DNA of 64,000 nt from Echria macrotheca (Eukaryota > Ascomycota > Sordariomycetes > Sordariales > Schizotheciaceae): positions 63,670 to 127,669 of the forward strand of contig MU839854.1 in NCBI GenBank assembly GCA_030411725.1, in the 5' to 3' direction. The notes under the pieces were generated by a model that was not told where the DNA came from, did not search any database, and saw only the letters and a list, made by a program, of their open reading frames with translations. Below are positions 35,430 to 45,609 of the stretch, piece after piece. The position numbers and the translations under genes are program-made. How positions within the stretch are numbered: the first letter of the stretch is position 1; each line of letters begins with the position of its first letter.

Positions 35430-36512
35430 CTACATAGCAGGCAACGCCACCCCCTTCTTCCATCGAATCGCTACCCCGTGAACCCGCCCATGATGCCGCG
35501 CCACATTATCCCTGCGTTGCTTGTACTGGCAGCCGAAAAAGGGACAGCTCACGTAACAACTCTTTTTATCGTCTGCCCTTACTGTCTCAGGGTGTTTCGA
35601 CGTCATATGTCGGCGGAGGCACTGCTTGCTGGCGAAGCGCATCGGCGTACCGTCGTCGCGGACGCAGTGGCTGCATACCTCAGGCCGGGTGTGTGTTCGC
35701 TCGTGTTGTCTGTGAAAGCGGGTGGGGCGGTTAGTGTGGGTTGGCAGGGTTTTTCTCCCGAATACTGTGCCTAGAGAACCCTCCAGAAACAGAGCAAGCA
35801 TGGTGTCCAACGTGAGTGGATGTAGAAGGGAACAAGTACGTACTTGGGCTGCACAATTTTTTGAACACCTTTTCGCAGCCCCTTTCCAGACAAGGTAAGA
35901 AACGGGAGGGAGGCAGGCCGGTGGCTCGTTGGCAGGAGTACGAGTCCGGCTGACTGATACCGTCGTGGATGCGTCGTAGATGGGAGAGGAGAGCGTCATT
36001 GAGGAGGAGAGTGAAGGGAATGCACCCGAGACAGCGTTTACGGGTGGTGCTGACTGGCAATATTGGGGTACGATCGTTCCAAAAGTGTCGTGTGATGCTG
36101 AGTACAGCCCCAGAAAACATCCTCCTGCGGCTGACAAGACTCCAGCGCCCATATCCGTTCCCAACTCAAGGGAGGCTGGATAGTCATCTGTCAGTGACAT
36201 GAGTGGGAGCGAGGGTGGGTTGGTGGATGGCAACATAAGCTCGGTGCCGTGTAAGTGGCTCCAGGTGAGGTCAAAGTCGGGCATCGAGCCGAGGATTGGT
36301 GCTTTGGTTGGGGTGTATGGCTCCCAAAGCCCCATGTCAGTGAAAGAGCTCGAAAACTTTGTGCTGGCCCCCGCCTCCATTAGCTGAGTGAATGGCGGAT
36401 TGGGGTTCGATGCCGTCGAGTCGTTTAGCGATGCGGTATAATAGTTAGTGCCGAGGGTCATGCCGCCGCGTGGGAGGCTCCGGTGACACAGATCACACAA
36501 GAGCGAGGGCAT
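35430..36512 (-). CDS. C2H2 zinc-finger protein, frame problem in the middle
   Basis: Start chosen at ATG 36,512 (MPSLLCDLCHRSL); an upstream in-frame ATG at 36,812 would add a low-quality leader. The N-terminal half is Ser/Thr/Pro-rich. The C-terminal half has zinc-finger features: QHERTH, CSHC, then LRRHMTSKHPE and CPFFGC...HHGRVHG, as in fungal C2H2 regulators. A first finger (FLPCLERGCEKVF) is readable only in another frame. From that frame a GTACTTGTT...CACTAAC...TTTCACAG intron joins perfectly to QHERTH, so the intron is likely real. The N-terminal half and the first finger cannot be joined without a one-base shift between about 35,900 and 36,120: either a sequencing or assembly indel, an intron I cannot see, or a disabling mutation. 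The uninterrupted 360-codon reading also translates through the intron. Presumably a nuclear DNA-binding protein; target unknown. Confidence 0.5.
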   Translation of the reverse strand: MPSLLCDLCHRSLPRGGMTLGTNYYTASLNDSTASNPNPPFTQLMEAGASTKFSSSFTDMGLWEPYTPTKAPILGSMPDFDLTWSHLHGTELMLPSTNPPSLPLMSLTDDYPASLELGTDMGAGVLSAAGGCFLGLYSASHDTFGTIVPQYCQSAPPVNAVSGAFPSLSSSMTLSSPIYDASTTVSVSRTRTPANEPPACLPPVSYLVWKGAAKRCSKNCAAQVRTCSLLHPLTLDTMLALFLEGSLGTVFGRKTLPTHTNRPTRFHRQHERTHTRPEVCSHCVRDDGTPMRFASKQCLRRHMTSKHPETVRADDKKSCYVSCPFFGCQYKQRRDNVARHHGRVHGVAIRWKKGVALPAM

Positions 36513-36718
36513 GGTGATAGAACGTGTTGTTCGATTCGAGAGATTGCTAGTGGTCGGGGCCTTGGTGGTTGGGCTACGCTGGTTCGGGTTGCGGATTTGA
36601 ATTTGCTTGCTTTGAAAGCGCGGTTCGTGTTTGTTGAGCGGTGAAGAGGTCACCAAGTTTAGGTGGCCGTCGGGATAGTTTTTTGTCGTGTCCAGGACAC
36701 CTGATGCCCTCAGAGACT

Positions 36719-37636
36719 TCAGGTACCTGTGCAGGTACTGAATTCGGCCATGTTCCTCAGCTTCAGCTTGAACTCTGGACCAGACCCAAAGTGACTCGTG
36801 AAACACAGACAAAGTGTTGAAACTGTCATGGCCATATTATTCCAGGTCCAGAACACGTATGCCGACACCATATCAGCTAACACAAGCAAACCCAAAACGG
36901 AAAATGAACCTGTGCGGTTCCTGCTGGTCTCCAGCGTCTTCGCTGCACTGCCGTCGTTTTCTTGTTGCTCGCGCCAGTGAGTATTCCCGGGCTTCCGATC
37001 TCGGTGCCCGGAAATCACTTCTGAAGAGGGTGGATGGTGCAGAGTTCGAATCGTGCTAGCGTAGGTCTTCAGGGTTCGGCTTGTGCTGCTGTCGCGCCCT
37101 TGCTGCCTGCTCCAGATGATAATATTTTCAGGCTTTGGGTCCTCGTGCTGAGGCATCGGCGTCAAAAGTGGATGGTGCAAGTCCCTCAGAGCTGTGATAA
37201 GGCCCCAGATCTGGTTAGCTGCCATGTGCTCCTCTGCCCGGTTGCCATAAGTGCCGAAGGGATGAGGGTTGGAACGGTGCTCCGCAACAGCGGAACCGAT
37301 GTTGTGGAGTCGTATATGCGAAACCAACATGTGGCCCCCATGTTCGATCATCGTCCGTTCCAGTTCTGAGGATTCGAGCGGCAATGGCTTGAACGGGTCA
37401 AGAAGATACTCTCCGGGCCACTTCTCGAGACCGCTGTCGCGCAAGCCTACCGCCGTGCCAGTGCGAGCCATTCGCGACGCCGTAACACCGCCACCATAGC
37501 CTGAGCCAATGACAACGACATCATGCGAGCCGCATAGAAGCTCGACCGGCTTTCGGAGCCTGGGAAAGAAATTGTCCTCTGCCGGGAAACCAAAGTTATA
37601 CGTTGCCGAAGTCTTTTCAACAAAAGTGATCGGCAT
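36719..37636 (-). pseudogene. Truncated GMC-type FAD oxidoreductase, fused to repeated sequence
   Basis: The N-terminus is a clear FAD-binding start: DVVVIGSGYGGGVTASRMA (GxGxxG Rossmann motif) at about residues 39-57, then LEKWPGEY, as in cholesterol-oxidase-like GMC enzymes. After about residue 80 the similarity ends, whereas the family usually exceeds 500 residues. The rest of the 305-codon frame includes two ~125 bp repeats (36,930-37,184) and a hydrophobic stretch. The catalytic histidine region is absent, so no oxidase activity is expected. It reads towards the zinc-finger gene, the end of its frame overlapping that gene's upstream region. Confidence 0.6.
36930..37184 (-). repeat. Two diverged ~125 bp tandem repeats inside the truncated oxidoreductase frame
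   Basis: Translated on the minus strand both units begin LHHP, continue with H-x-D-x-KP-x-N, a W then QQ, and end near a TL-x-T pattern. The DNA units both start GCACCATCCAC and end close to GAAGAC. The unit is kept in frame although the fold upstream is truncated. Confidence 0.55.
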
Positions 37637-37672
37637 GGTTGAAGAGCCCAGAGACTGCTCAAAGGCAGGCTC

Positions 37673-38102
37673 TCACTTGACGGACTTGTGTGCCTGGTAG
37701 GCCTCCTCGAAGAGGGTCGCATCGAAGTGAGAGCACTAGAGCAGGTCCTGGTAAGTATGGAGGAAGTAGTATTTCTAGAGCTTTGTCTATGGTTCTGACC
37801 TTTACCATACGAAACTTGCACCCCGCGCATGCGCCGATCTTGCGCATGAAAGCAGCCCTCGCTCTGCCAACCTGGTCCAATGGCCAATGCCTAACCGCTC
37901 GTCGTTTTTTGGTGTATTCTGCCTCTGGCATGGTTGGCAAGATAGGAGGAGAAGCGGGACACGGAATTAACTGCTCGAGACGACGCATCGTGTTGTACAA
38001 ATCTTGGGTGTCAAGGGTAGGGACGCTTCGAGTCCAGTCGTTTTTGTCGTTACGAATGGCCACCCTCCGCGGTTCTGCGAGGCAGTGCGTTGGGTTGTCC
38101 AT
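37673..38102 (-). CDS. Small protein with C-x2-C...K-C motif (Zn-cluster-like), unknown role
   Basis: Exon 1 38,102-37,800 and exon 2 37,735-37,673 are joined over a 64 bp intron (GTCAGA...TGCTCTAG, CTTACCAG just before), giving 121 residues. Splicing turns KFRMVK into KFRMVKCSHFD, so the segment reads GACAGCKFRMVKC, resembling the first half of fungal Zn2Cys6 clusters. The rest is basic and helical-looking, ending EEAYQAHKSVK. Similar short GAC-x2-C-K-x4-K-C proteins are common in fungi as fragments or relatives of Zn-cluster regulators. It lies head-to-tail behind the truncated oxidoreductase, 37 bp away. The intron gives reasonable confidence that this is a real gene. Confidence 0.5.
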
Positions 38103-38504
38103 CGTGGGATGCAGCCCGGCCGCCGCTAGTGATGTATTTCCTCCGCTGAAACGTGCAACACTTTGTGACAAAGAACAGGGGAAATTAATGAAACTCGATG
38201 CTGCGATATTGGCGGAACGATGTACGGGGCATGAGAGGTGAAGAAGGTGACGGAAGCAGAAGATGAAGACCATGGGACGGGTCGGGGATTTGATCTTTTT
38301 GACCGGAACGAGATGGGGGGCACGGCCACATAGCCCTTCAGACGCTGTGAGGGAAGATCGATTTGGCCTCACGAACGAGGGTTCGGCGCGCGTTTCTATT
38401 GGCCACCAGAGTTCCCGGAAGCTTCTCTCGTCATGCACCTCTTCGCTTCCGGCAATTTCCGCCAATTCTGCTCTGTTGCAATCTGGTAACTTAACCAAAG
38501 GGCT
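38103..38504. other. Intergenic stretch
   Basis: The minus-strand frame of the preceding gene stays open upstream to 38,498 but lacks coding features. The stretch probably holds that gene's promoter. Confidence 0.3.
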
Positions 38505-39733
38505 TTCTTTCAGCGATCAGCACATCATTAAATTAGAAAAAACAATACCAATATGCCTATACACTGACTTCAATACCAAGTGGATCCAGCTCTTTCATAA
38601 ATATACTAGGCGTTGCTGTCGCTTTGTTCGCGACTCAGCGCGACCCTGCGCTAACGCTCCGGGGCGCTTCCTAGCCGAACTCGAAGCGACAAATTCCTTC
38701 TGTCAGTTACATCACGTAACTCCATAAACTTATCTTATTAGTTTTTTTTTCAGATCCAAGAGCCAAGTGATAACGTAGTAACTATCTAACGACAGCAAAA
38801 TTCCTACACCTGGTCTCTACTAGCCGCAACCTTTGTGCCGATACTATAACTTTAAGTATATAAGTAGATACCTATATACTTAAACTAGAGAAAAACAGTA
38901 AAATATATTTCTTAAATAGATAAATATTAAATTATATCTAGCTTAGGGGCTTTACGTGCTAGTATTAAAACGAGAAGCCTTTAACGGTATTATTTTCCCC
39001 TTCAGGTTTTAATTGCCTTTCAAGCTGAAAAATTCCTTAGCCTCTTTACACTAAAATAAAATAGTTAAATAAACCATTACTACCGTTTATTAACTGGATT
39101 GACTAAATGATATTTTTACCAAACTTTAAAAAGTGCTAAAATTTTATTTACAAAGTATACTTTTAGCTAATAATACCTTTACTAATTCCGAATAATTAAA
39201 CCCCTGATTTAATCTTTCTTTAATACTATTTAAGCACTCTGTCGGCACCGGTTTAATATAAATACTTATTTAATTAATTAACTATTTACTTGATTTACGC
39301 TTATTTATAATTACCTAAAAGCTTTTAACTTTTATTAGTTTAAAACGAATAATAATAATATTAATTGCTATTATAAGTAATTATTACTTAGCGATATTTC
39401 TTTAGTAATTTAAATTTATTAAATATAAAGGTATTATCAGAACTAATTTCACTTTTGATACTTATTATTCAAATATAATATATTAAGTTACTAAATATTT
39501 TATAACAATAATAAATTAAGGTTTCTTATAAAATATATGCGGTAATAGCTAAACTTATCCTAGATTTATGAACTTGTGCATTCCACTGCTTTTAATAGTA
39601 AAGTTTTATTTTACTTTTTTTATACGATTTTTACGCTTTAAGAGATATTATTAGGATCGGGTTTTTAGTCCGCTATTTAACTTACTGTAATTAGCGCGTT
39701 TACTGTATAAGCGGTTTTAAAGATATTTGTCAG
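38505..39733 (+). repeat. Joined repeat A-B, RIP-mutated
   Basis: The part 38,505-39,248 matches 45,610-46,155 (half A) apart from an insertion at 38,607-38,797. The part 39,250-39,733 matches 33,521-34,035 (half B). This copy shows the C-to-T/G-to-A damage, for example CTTTACGTGCTAGTATTAAAA here against CTTCACGTGCCAGTGTTGAGA in the A copy. All reading frames are destroyed. The separated halves are almost undamaged. Confidence 0.75.
38607..38797. mobile_element. Unmutated ~190 bp insertion in the RIP-mutated repeat
   Basis: Half A reads CATAAATATAAAATTCCTAC without interruption at 45,708-45,727. Here the same words are separated by ~190 bp of GC-rich sequence starting CTAGGCGTTGCTGTCGC and ending CTAACGACAGC. 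The minus strand contains TAGCGCAGGG, a fair pol III A-box match, so a small tRNA-related SINE is possible, but no good B-box or target duplication was found. Confidence 0.45.
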
Positions 39734-39734
39734 A

Positions 39735-40095
39735 AGTGTTGCACCCCTGTTGCGATCACTACTAGAGCTATCAGCAGTAAGAAGGATTGTCATTGTTCTG
39801 TCCTTTTGCTGACCCTGTGGAAAAGCATCTTCTTATATACATCTTCCTGACTACCACATGCCAGACCCTTGCTACCGAAGTCGGTACGTAATCGGGGTCG
39901 GAAATAGCCGGGCGCGTTAGGGCCTACAGTGGCTGGCTGCATCCCTCAGGCACTGCTGTGCTGTTTATAGTGGTCTGTTCCGCACGGACTGATCGGAAGG
40001 TCCAGCACTTTGCGTGCATGATCCGGAACGTAGCTGATCGTCAATTTGATCACACAACTGTCAGCCACGATCCACGCAGTGGATCGTACCCTCCT
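39735..40095. mobile_element. Unmutated ~360 bp insertion between AT-rich sequences
   Basis: It starts TGTTGCACCCCTGTTGCG, right where similarity to half B stops, and ends near CGCAGTGGATCGTACCCTCC. It is flanked on both sides by RIP-like AT-rich DNA. A TG start and an inverted GATCCACGCAGTGGATC near the end fit a solo LTR or short element, but no clean target duplication is visible. Confidence 0.4.
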
Positions 40096-40813
40096 TTTTG
40101 ACAATATTAAATGGAAAATTCAATAAAAGTTAAGTTTTGTTTTAAAAAATATTTTATACCTTTTGTATTTCAGCTTTTTAATAGGAAAAATCGAATTGTA
40201 AATTTTAAATAGCCTTTAAATATTTATATTTAATAGTAGGATGTTTTTGCGATTTTTACTAAGTGTGAGCCTTTTTGGGTGCAAATATGTAAGCTGTCCG
40301 GGTATTTTGTGCTGTTCGGCATTTGTGGTACTAATTACTTGCAGAGTGGTTGGTTGTTTAAGCGAAAGCATTCTGTAACCAACGAGTAGGTGTTTACAAC
40401 TTCAAGGCTACGGGGGGACATGAACTTCAAAATGAGTATACCTAAACAATCGCGATCGAACTATTAGGGGCCTTGTCAAAACCCGTACTCCCCGAAAAGA
40501 CTTGAACCAATGCAACTCTTGTTAACGTCATTGGGGCCAGCCCAATCGCTTCTCGCAGCATAAGCGCGTAAACAGTGTCCGGCTCTGAGTTCCGGACCAA
40601 GATGTGGCCCAGAACAATTCAAAGCAATACGACTGTCTACCTACCTTGCAACTCTCTCCAGTCCTCCTCAGTGTCGAAATCTACACACGAGTGGTGCTTC
40701 TCCCATCCATTGCCGTTCCAGAACGAAATGTCATTGCGCCAGTCCCGATAATTGCGCTGCTCAGTTTTGCAGCGTATTAGCTTCCCCTCAAGTCGGACAC
40801 ACCCTTCTGTTAC
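40096..40813. other. AT-rich flank then gene-free stretch
   Basis: The part 40,096-40,300 is RIP-like. The remainder is of normal composition with no supported frame, and includes the 3' flank of the HET pseudogene. Confidence 0.35.
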
Positions 40814-42272
40814 CTACCCGTAGGCGCCGACGCCTTTGAGATCCGTCCAGGCTTCGATGATCCTCCACATGCTCACAATATGACACTCCCATGGGAACGA
40901 GACTGGTCCTAAACGTGAGCCCCATGAGAATGATGGGGCTATATACCCCTGCTGCACCAGCTGGAAGCACTCGCTATCTTCGAGATTTGAAGCCCATGCT
41001 AGCTGGTAGTGCATGTAACGCTCCCAGATACCTGAAAAGTATCGGCCTGCCCGATAGAGGGCCTTTATCGTGGAAGCAATGCCTGAGAGCGCAGGGAGTG
41101 CGTCTGTGGGATAACTGAGGTTCAAATTAGCATGTTTGGACACAATATTGCTCCAGAGCTGGCCAACCGCGATGAATGCAACCTCTACGCCCGCCGAGTC
41201 GCAACTGCTCGTGTCGTTTTCAACTCTCTTTGCAATGTTCTCGGCCTCATCGCCGCCTCCGGTGATGCGCTTGTCATCAATTTCATCAGCGTCATGGCCA
41301 CTTTCCGAGATCTCACAACTAGACCCCTTTGAATCGCATCGCCCGAGTCCCGGGCGCTCGTGTCACGGCAGTATATTCTTTGGATAGGCGTCATAGAATT
41401 GCGTTGATTCCGCTGGGGGCTAGCTGAGATTCGCAAGTCTTCATCCATATTCCCTTCTGCCGCCGTTAATCAGACGACTCCCAGGAGGGAGAGCCATCGA
41501 GTAGCAAGCGGAAAAGGGATTTCAGGCCGAGACCCATGCGTCTACGCCACTACACTCCCACCTGTCCTCAGTGCGGCACTGCAAGTACAGCTCATGGCGG
41601 GTAAAATGCAGGACACGAGGTGCCAGCAGCCGTTCCAGGAAGCACCATCCCCTCTGAAAGAGCGGCAGCTTGTCGAACGGCAGTGGGATACCCCCACCCG
41701 CGAGCCGTGGCCTTGGCAATCCCTCGCGAATACCGACAGCTGCCGCCCACAATAATCCTGCGAGAGGACAGCGCCGCCTCCTGCACAGTGCTCCAGAAAC
41801 CCTTCATGGCAGCTGGCGGCACGGCTAGCAGCGACGGCGAGCTCGCATCCTTTATAGATATCGGCCATCTTGGCCGACTCAATGTCCCAGTCGTGGCTGT
41901 CGCCCTGCACAATGCACAGCGAATCGATGCAGATGTACCTGTAGCCCAGCCATCTCGTCACGCGGATGGCATCCTCGAACGACAGTGGCAAGGCCTCCCA
42001 CGGAATTTGGTTTCCTAGCGCCTCCTCCGTCTCCCTGGTGGTCACGAGAGGCTGTTTTCGCCCCCAGCAGTGACTCAGTGTAAGATATTTGTGTCCTTGG
42101 GCCGCCACAACGAGTCTGGTCCCCAGGTTTTCCTTGGTGCCCCCGTCGATGAGCCGCTTGGGAAGGGTTATCATAGCCTTCGAGGACCTGTACAGTCCAC
42201 GTGATTTACAGTGCAGCCCTGCAGCCACTTAGAGACTTTCTCCCTGATGCTAAGGGAGATGGGGTCAGGCAT
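40814..42272 (-). pseudogene. HET-domain gene, broken by two frameshifts and a TGA
   Basis: The N-terminus (MPDPISL...WLQGCTVNHVDC, from ATG 42,272) shifts frame near 42,190 into MITLPKRLIDGG and the HET core: YLTLSHCWG, YICIDSLCIVQ, then another shift near 41,720-41,750 into RGWCFLERLLAPR and HELYLQC. A probable intron follows (about 41,420-41,520). The C-terminal part (from about 41,420) contains one in-frame TGA after PKNILP and then reads cleanly through DALPALSGIAST, YIAPSFSWGS and LEAWTDLKGVGAYG-like residues to the stop at 40,814. Gene order and motifs match fungal HET proteins of the CWG type, which differ from the TWG type at 25,466. Three lesions make a functional product unlikely. 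Confidence 0.75.
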
Positions 42273-42505
42273 GATGTGAGACAGTGAGTGGATCAGCTGG
42301 AAAATGTTGGGCAATGTTGGGGAGGGCTGTATACGTGCTGTTGGGGGCTTAATTAGCGGTCGGTCTTGTATAGGCGACTGGTTGTAGGAAGCGGTACCCA
42401 TTACGGGGCTTGGATCGTAAATAGGACAACAGCTAACATCATGAAGGGCGCGCCGGTATCTGTGGTGCAGACGCTTAACTGCAAGAACCCCAATCCACCC
42501 CTTCA

Positions 42506-43012
42506 ATGGTAGCAACATGGATCTTCCCGCTGGATGTCATGCTTAGCCTCTCATACGAGGCGTTTCATAAGAGAGACGAAATTCTCCGAACCATCGGCGC
42601 CACCGCTAACTGGCTCGACTCGCCCCAGAAAGCGCCAACAGTTACCATCCACAACTTCCGTCAGCTTTGAGAAACCCATCGGCGAGCAACAGAGCGGCTA
42701 CAGCCCGGTGATCGTTGGGCAGAGTGGAACGACGCCCTGTATGCCCTCACCTGCCTCAATAAGTACGAGATCACTGATATCTCAGAGGAGCATCTTGAAA
42801 CTCTGCTCTACGGATTCCTCTAACCGGCGTTATATGACGATTTTGACACGCATGGAGACGGTGCCGGATTCGAGCAGGAAGAGAGCGCTAATGAAGGCTG
42901 CGATGTTGTATGCTACGGCACTGCATCGATTATGGCGGCCGTTGACCCCCTTCTTTGCAAGGTGACGTCGGTGGTTTGGAAAAGCTTGGAGAGGCAAGGA
43001 GTACCTTTGTGA
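42506..43012 (+). pseudogene. Unrecognised gene with two in-frame stops
   Basis: From ATG 42,506 one frame gives a coherent protein: EAFHKRDEILRTIGATANWL, a TGA (42,668-42,670), RWAEWNDALYALTCLNKYEI, ISEEHLETLLYGFL, a TAA (42,821-42,823), YDDFDTHGDG, GCDVVCYGTASI, then stop 43,010-43,012. No intron removes either stop. Both are one transition from Arg or Gln codons (CGA, CAA), as RIP leakage or ordinary decay would give. Family unknown. It sits tail-to-tail with the GFA genes and 234 bp from the HET pseudogene start. Confidence 0.5.
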
Positions 43013-43304
43013 CGTTGACCAATGAACTGAGCGTGGCTTTGGAAACCCTCAGCGAAGGACACACCTGAGCTGAAAGGTTCGGATTCCGTCCATAAATAAC
43101 AGCATACCAAAGCTTCTTGCTCCTAGGATGAATGTTGGGACTCACTTATACCTGGGTTTTTATTATGCATCACCGTTTTTTCGGTATGGAAGTAGTAAAG
43201 TTGTGTGAAAAGATGGGTCGATTACCCTGTAGGTAGCAACAGACTCCTATAAGACACTGAATCCTCTTTCGCAACCCGAAACCCTTAACTCCATCGTTCC
43301 TAAC

Positions 43305-43828
43305 CTATGGGCTGACATATGGCACCCCATCCTCTGGTCCAGAAACTCTCTGTACCACATCCTTGACCTCGCTGATATGAAACCCATTCAGAACCCTTAG
43401 ATTAAAGGGGGTCAGGGACTTGGCGAGCGCATGGAGCCCTCTGAAGTTGCCGTCGAGCGCCGCAATCTCTCCCTCATCGAGTTCGGCCGCCGCGTTGGTG
43501 AGATTGATGCCGCACTTCTTACAGAAGGTCTTGGCAATGGACTTGGTCCCGAAGTAGTACTTGCCCATGTTCTCTTCCCCACGTATAACGACTTGCTCTC
43601 GCTTGGGATACACCCAGATGGAAGCATTCTCGGTCTCAGTCAGCGATGTTCATGGCTTATAGGTACGAAGTAGCGGAGGGGTCTCAGTTGACTCACACGC
43701 TCACAACTGCTGCAGTTGCACTCCGAGACGGCGCCAGGGTAGTTTTTGTCGAGGAGTTGACTCTTGAAGGCAAGAGTGACGGCGCCGCAGTGGCAGCTGC
43801 CGTAATACAAGCTCGCATTTTCTATCAC
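43305..43828 (-). CDS. GFA/CENP-V family zinc protein, two exons
   Basis: Exon 1 43,828-43,697 and exon 2 43,628-43,305 give 151 residues. The 68 bp intron is GTGAGT...GCTGACTGAG...CCGAG; splicing joins SSCER to NASIWVYPKREQ in frame. Zinc ligands of the GFA fold are all present: CHC (residues 12-14), CNCSSC (38-43) and FCKKCG. The length is normal for the family. GFA-domain proteins include glutathione-dependent formaldehyde-activating enzymes and many fungal relatives of unknown substrate, probably cytosolic thiol or aldehyde handling. The neighbouring GFA gene is only 114 bp upstream in the same orientation and quite diverged, so this is an old tandem pair. Confidence 0.8.
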
Positions 43829-43942
43829 GGCCGATGGCTCCTCGCCGGAGTGCCGGGGAGAGGCATAGCTAGGTTCAAGGGCTGCACCATTAAACCTTGA
43901 TCTCGGTCAACTGTGCACAGAGATGATGGGGTTCCAATGAAC

Positions 43943-44352
43943 CTACGGGAGTCGCTGCAATTCTCGCGTGTTTATGCCCTGTATAGCGTGTGCCTAGCAC
44001 GACTGTCAGAAACCACGACCTTCCTACGTCGGAGCAGAGATCTCACATTGACCAGCCGCCGCATCTCGGGCGGGGTGGCTGTCTTCACACCCATCAGCGG
44101 CGTGGCGCATGTGGGACAGAACTTATGCAGCGTCGTCCCGGTGCTAAACGTGTACGTGGTCAGGGCCTCTTCACTGCCCTGAACCACGACGAAGGTGTCG
44201 GGCGAAGGGCGGACCCAGAGGTAGCCCTTCTTGTAGCAGATGCTGCAGTTACATTCATGAACCGTTTTGATCTCGGGGGCCTCAAACGTGTAGACGAAGG
44301 CGCTGCAGTGACAGTTGCCGCGGTATGTCTTGAGAGGCAATTTCTGAGCCAT
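43943..44352 (-). CDS. GFA/CENP-V family zinc protein, second copy
   Basis: Exon 1 44,352-44,047 carries MAQKLPLKTYRGNCHC, CNCSIC and FCPTCATPLMG, the expected zinc-ligand clusters. A 53 bp intron (GTGAGA...TTCTGACAG...GCTAG) then joins LVN to AHAIQGINTREL, a good match to the usual end of the GFA domain, stop at 43,943: 118 residues. Without splicing the frame would end at 43,972 with a basic, unrelated tail, so the spliced form is preferred. It is slightly short at the C-terminus compared with the family. Function as for the neighbour: small zinc protein, substrate unknown. Confidence 0.7.
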
Positions 44353-45609
44353 GTTGGAGACTGGAGAATTGTGTGAGGTGGATGGCGTTGAGAGTTTGAA
44401 AGGTTTCTGGTCTGGGTAAAGAATAAGGTATTTAACTCTTCAAGTGTAAGGTACCCATATGTCCATCTTGATGTAGCCACGGTAAGGCACATAGTCTCCA
44501 GGGGTACCCTCAGGAAGAGTCGGGTCAACCCAAATGCCGTGTTGAACCGACCGACATGGCTTGGGATATGCATGTCGTAAAGAACCTTGGAAGACTTGGG
44601 TTGTTGAGGCGCAGGCGTGGTGCTTTCAACCAGCATTTCCTCCCAATTCAACCCACCGACTCGGCTTTCTGTCTGAGTAGGCACCTTAGCTCCTTACCTG
44701 GTCCGTCGGCATTGGGCAACTGAGCTCAACAGTTTTGTGCCGCCTATTAGTAAACAGTCCGCCCAACATTTTCAGCCTCAACCATGTGCAGGCAACAGCA
44801 CCCCGCATCATCCTGCAGTGGGCGCGCCAAAAGAATTTGGATCAAGTGGATTGACTGCCGCAGAGTTCATTCTTCCTCGCTTGATGTTGCGTGTGGACTT
44901 CTCCCTCCTAGCACGCCCCTTCTACGAACGCAAGGCCGACAGGACCCGACTCGTAGCGCGATGATACAGCCTGTTAATCTGCGACGAGTCTGGTCGCACG
45001 AAATTTCCCAACACGTTTGTCACCGTTTGTCACCGGGAGCTAAGCCAGGCGCAAACACTACAAAGGAGCGAAACAGACAACTAGAATGCGCACTACGACC
45101 GCCCCATGCTTACCGCTGTGTCGGATGATGCAGCGGAACCCCGACCGCATCGTCAGGACGCGGCAAGAATGAGTAAACAGTTGTGCTACTGCTATGGTGG
45201 GCGATTTTGCGGCGCAGACCGATCTTTTTCAGCAGCCCCGAGCTCTCCCGGTATGCCGGTATGAGCGCGGCGGATGTAGGTATAGGTACTCTCGAAGTTC
45301 ACGTTACACTTTGATCGCCGCGTATTCATATCGATATTACCGATATCTGGCATATCAAATTATAGAAATATGGAAGGACAAGAAACAAAAATCTTTCACG
45401 GTGAAGATGCTTGGCGGATGGGCACCAATCCTGGCTGGGGACTCACAAAATCGCGCATATGTCAGGCAGCAGGCAGACATGCTCAAAGCCCAATGGGAAC
45501 GAGATATGCAGGTAATCAACTACCCTAAATCTCATTCGTAAGACTGCCCAGGTTTCTGGCGGCTGGGGCTTGCCAAAGCAGCCGCAGAAGCGGATGTTCC
45601 CGTTGAGGC
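44353..45609. other. Intergenic stretch upstream of the GFA pair
   Basis: A minus-strand frame (44,684 down to 44,160) overlaps the GFA gene out of register and is probably chance. A plus-strand 115-codon frame at 45,194-45,541 has a Tyr/Arg-rich start and no recognisable domain. The word CACCGTTTGT is directly repeated near 45,020. No supported gene. Confidence 0.3.

Noticed and set aside
37690..38241. 183-codon plus-strand frame
   Set aside because: Antisense to the two-exon Cys-motif gene, whose splice sites and sense motifs are better supported.
38607..38797. tRNA gene in the GC-rich insertion
   Set aside because: A fair A-box (TAGCGCAGGG, minus strand) but no convincing B-box and no cloverleaf with a proper anticodon arm.
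41620..42018. 132-codon plus-strand frame
   Set aside because: Antisense to the HET core of the second HET pseudogene.
44160..44684. 174-codon minus-strand frame
   Set aside because: Overlaps exon 1 of a GFA gene out of register and loses coding character there.
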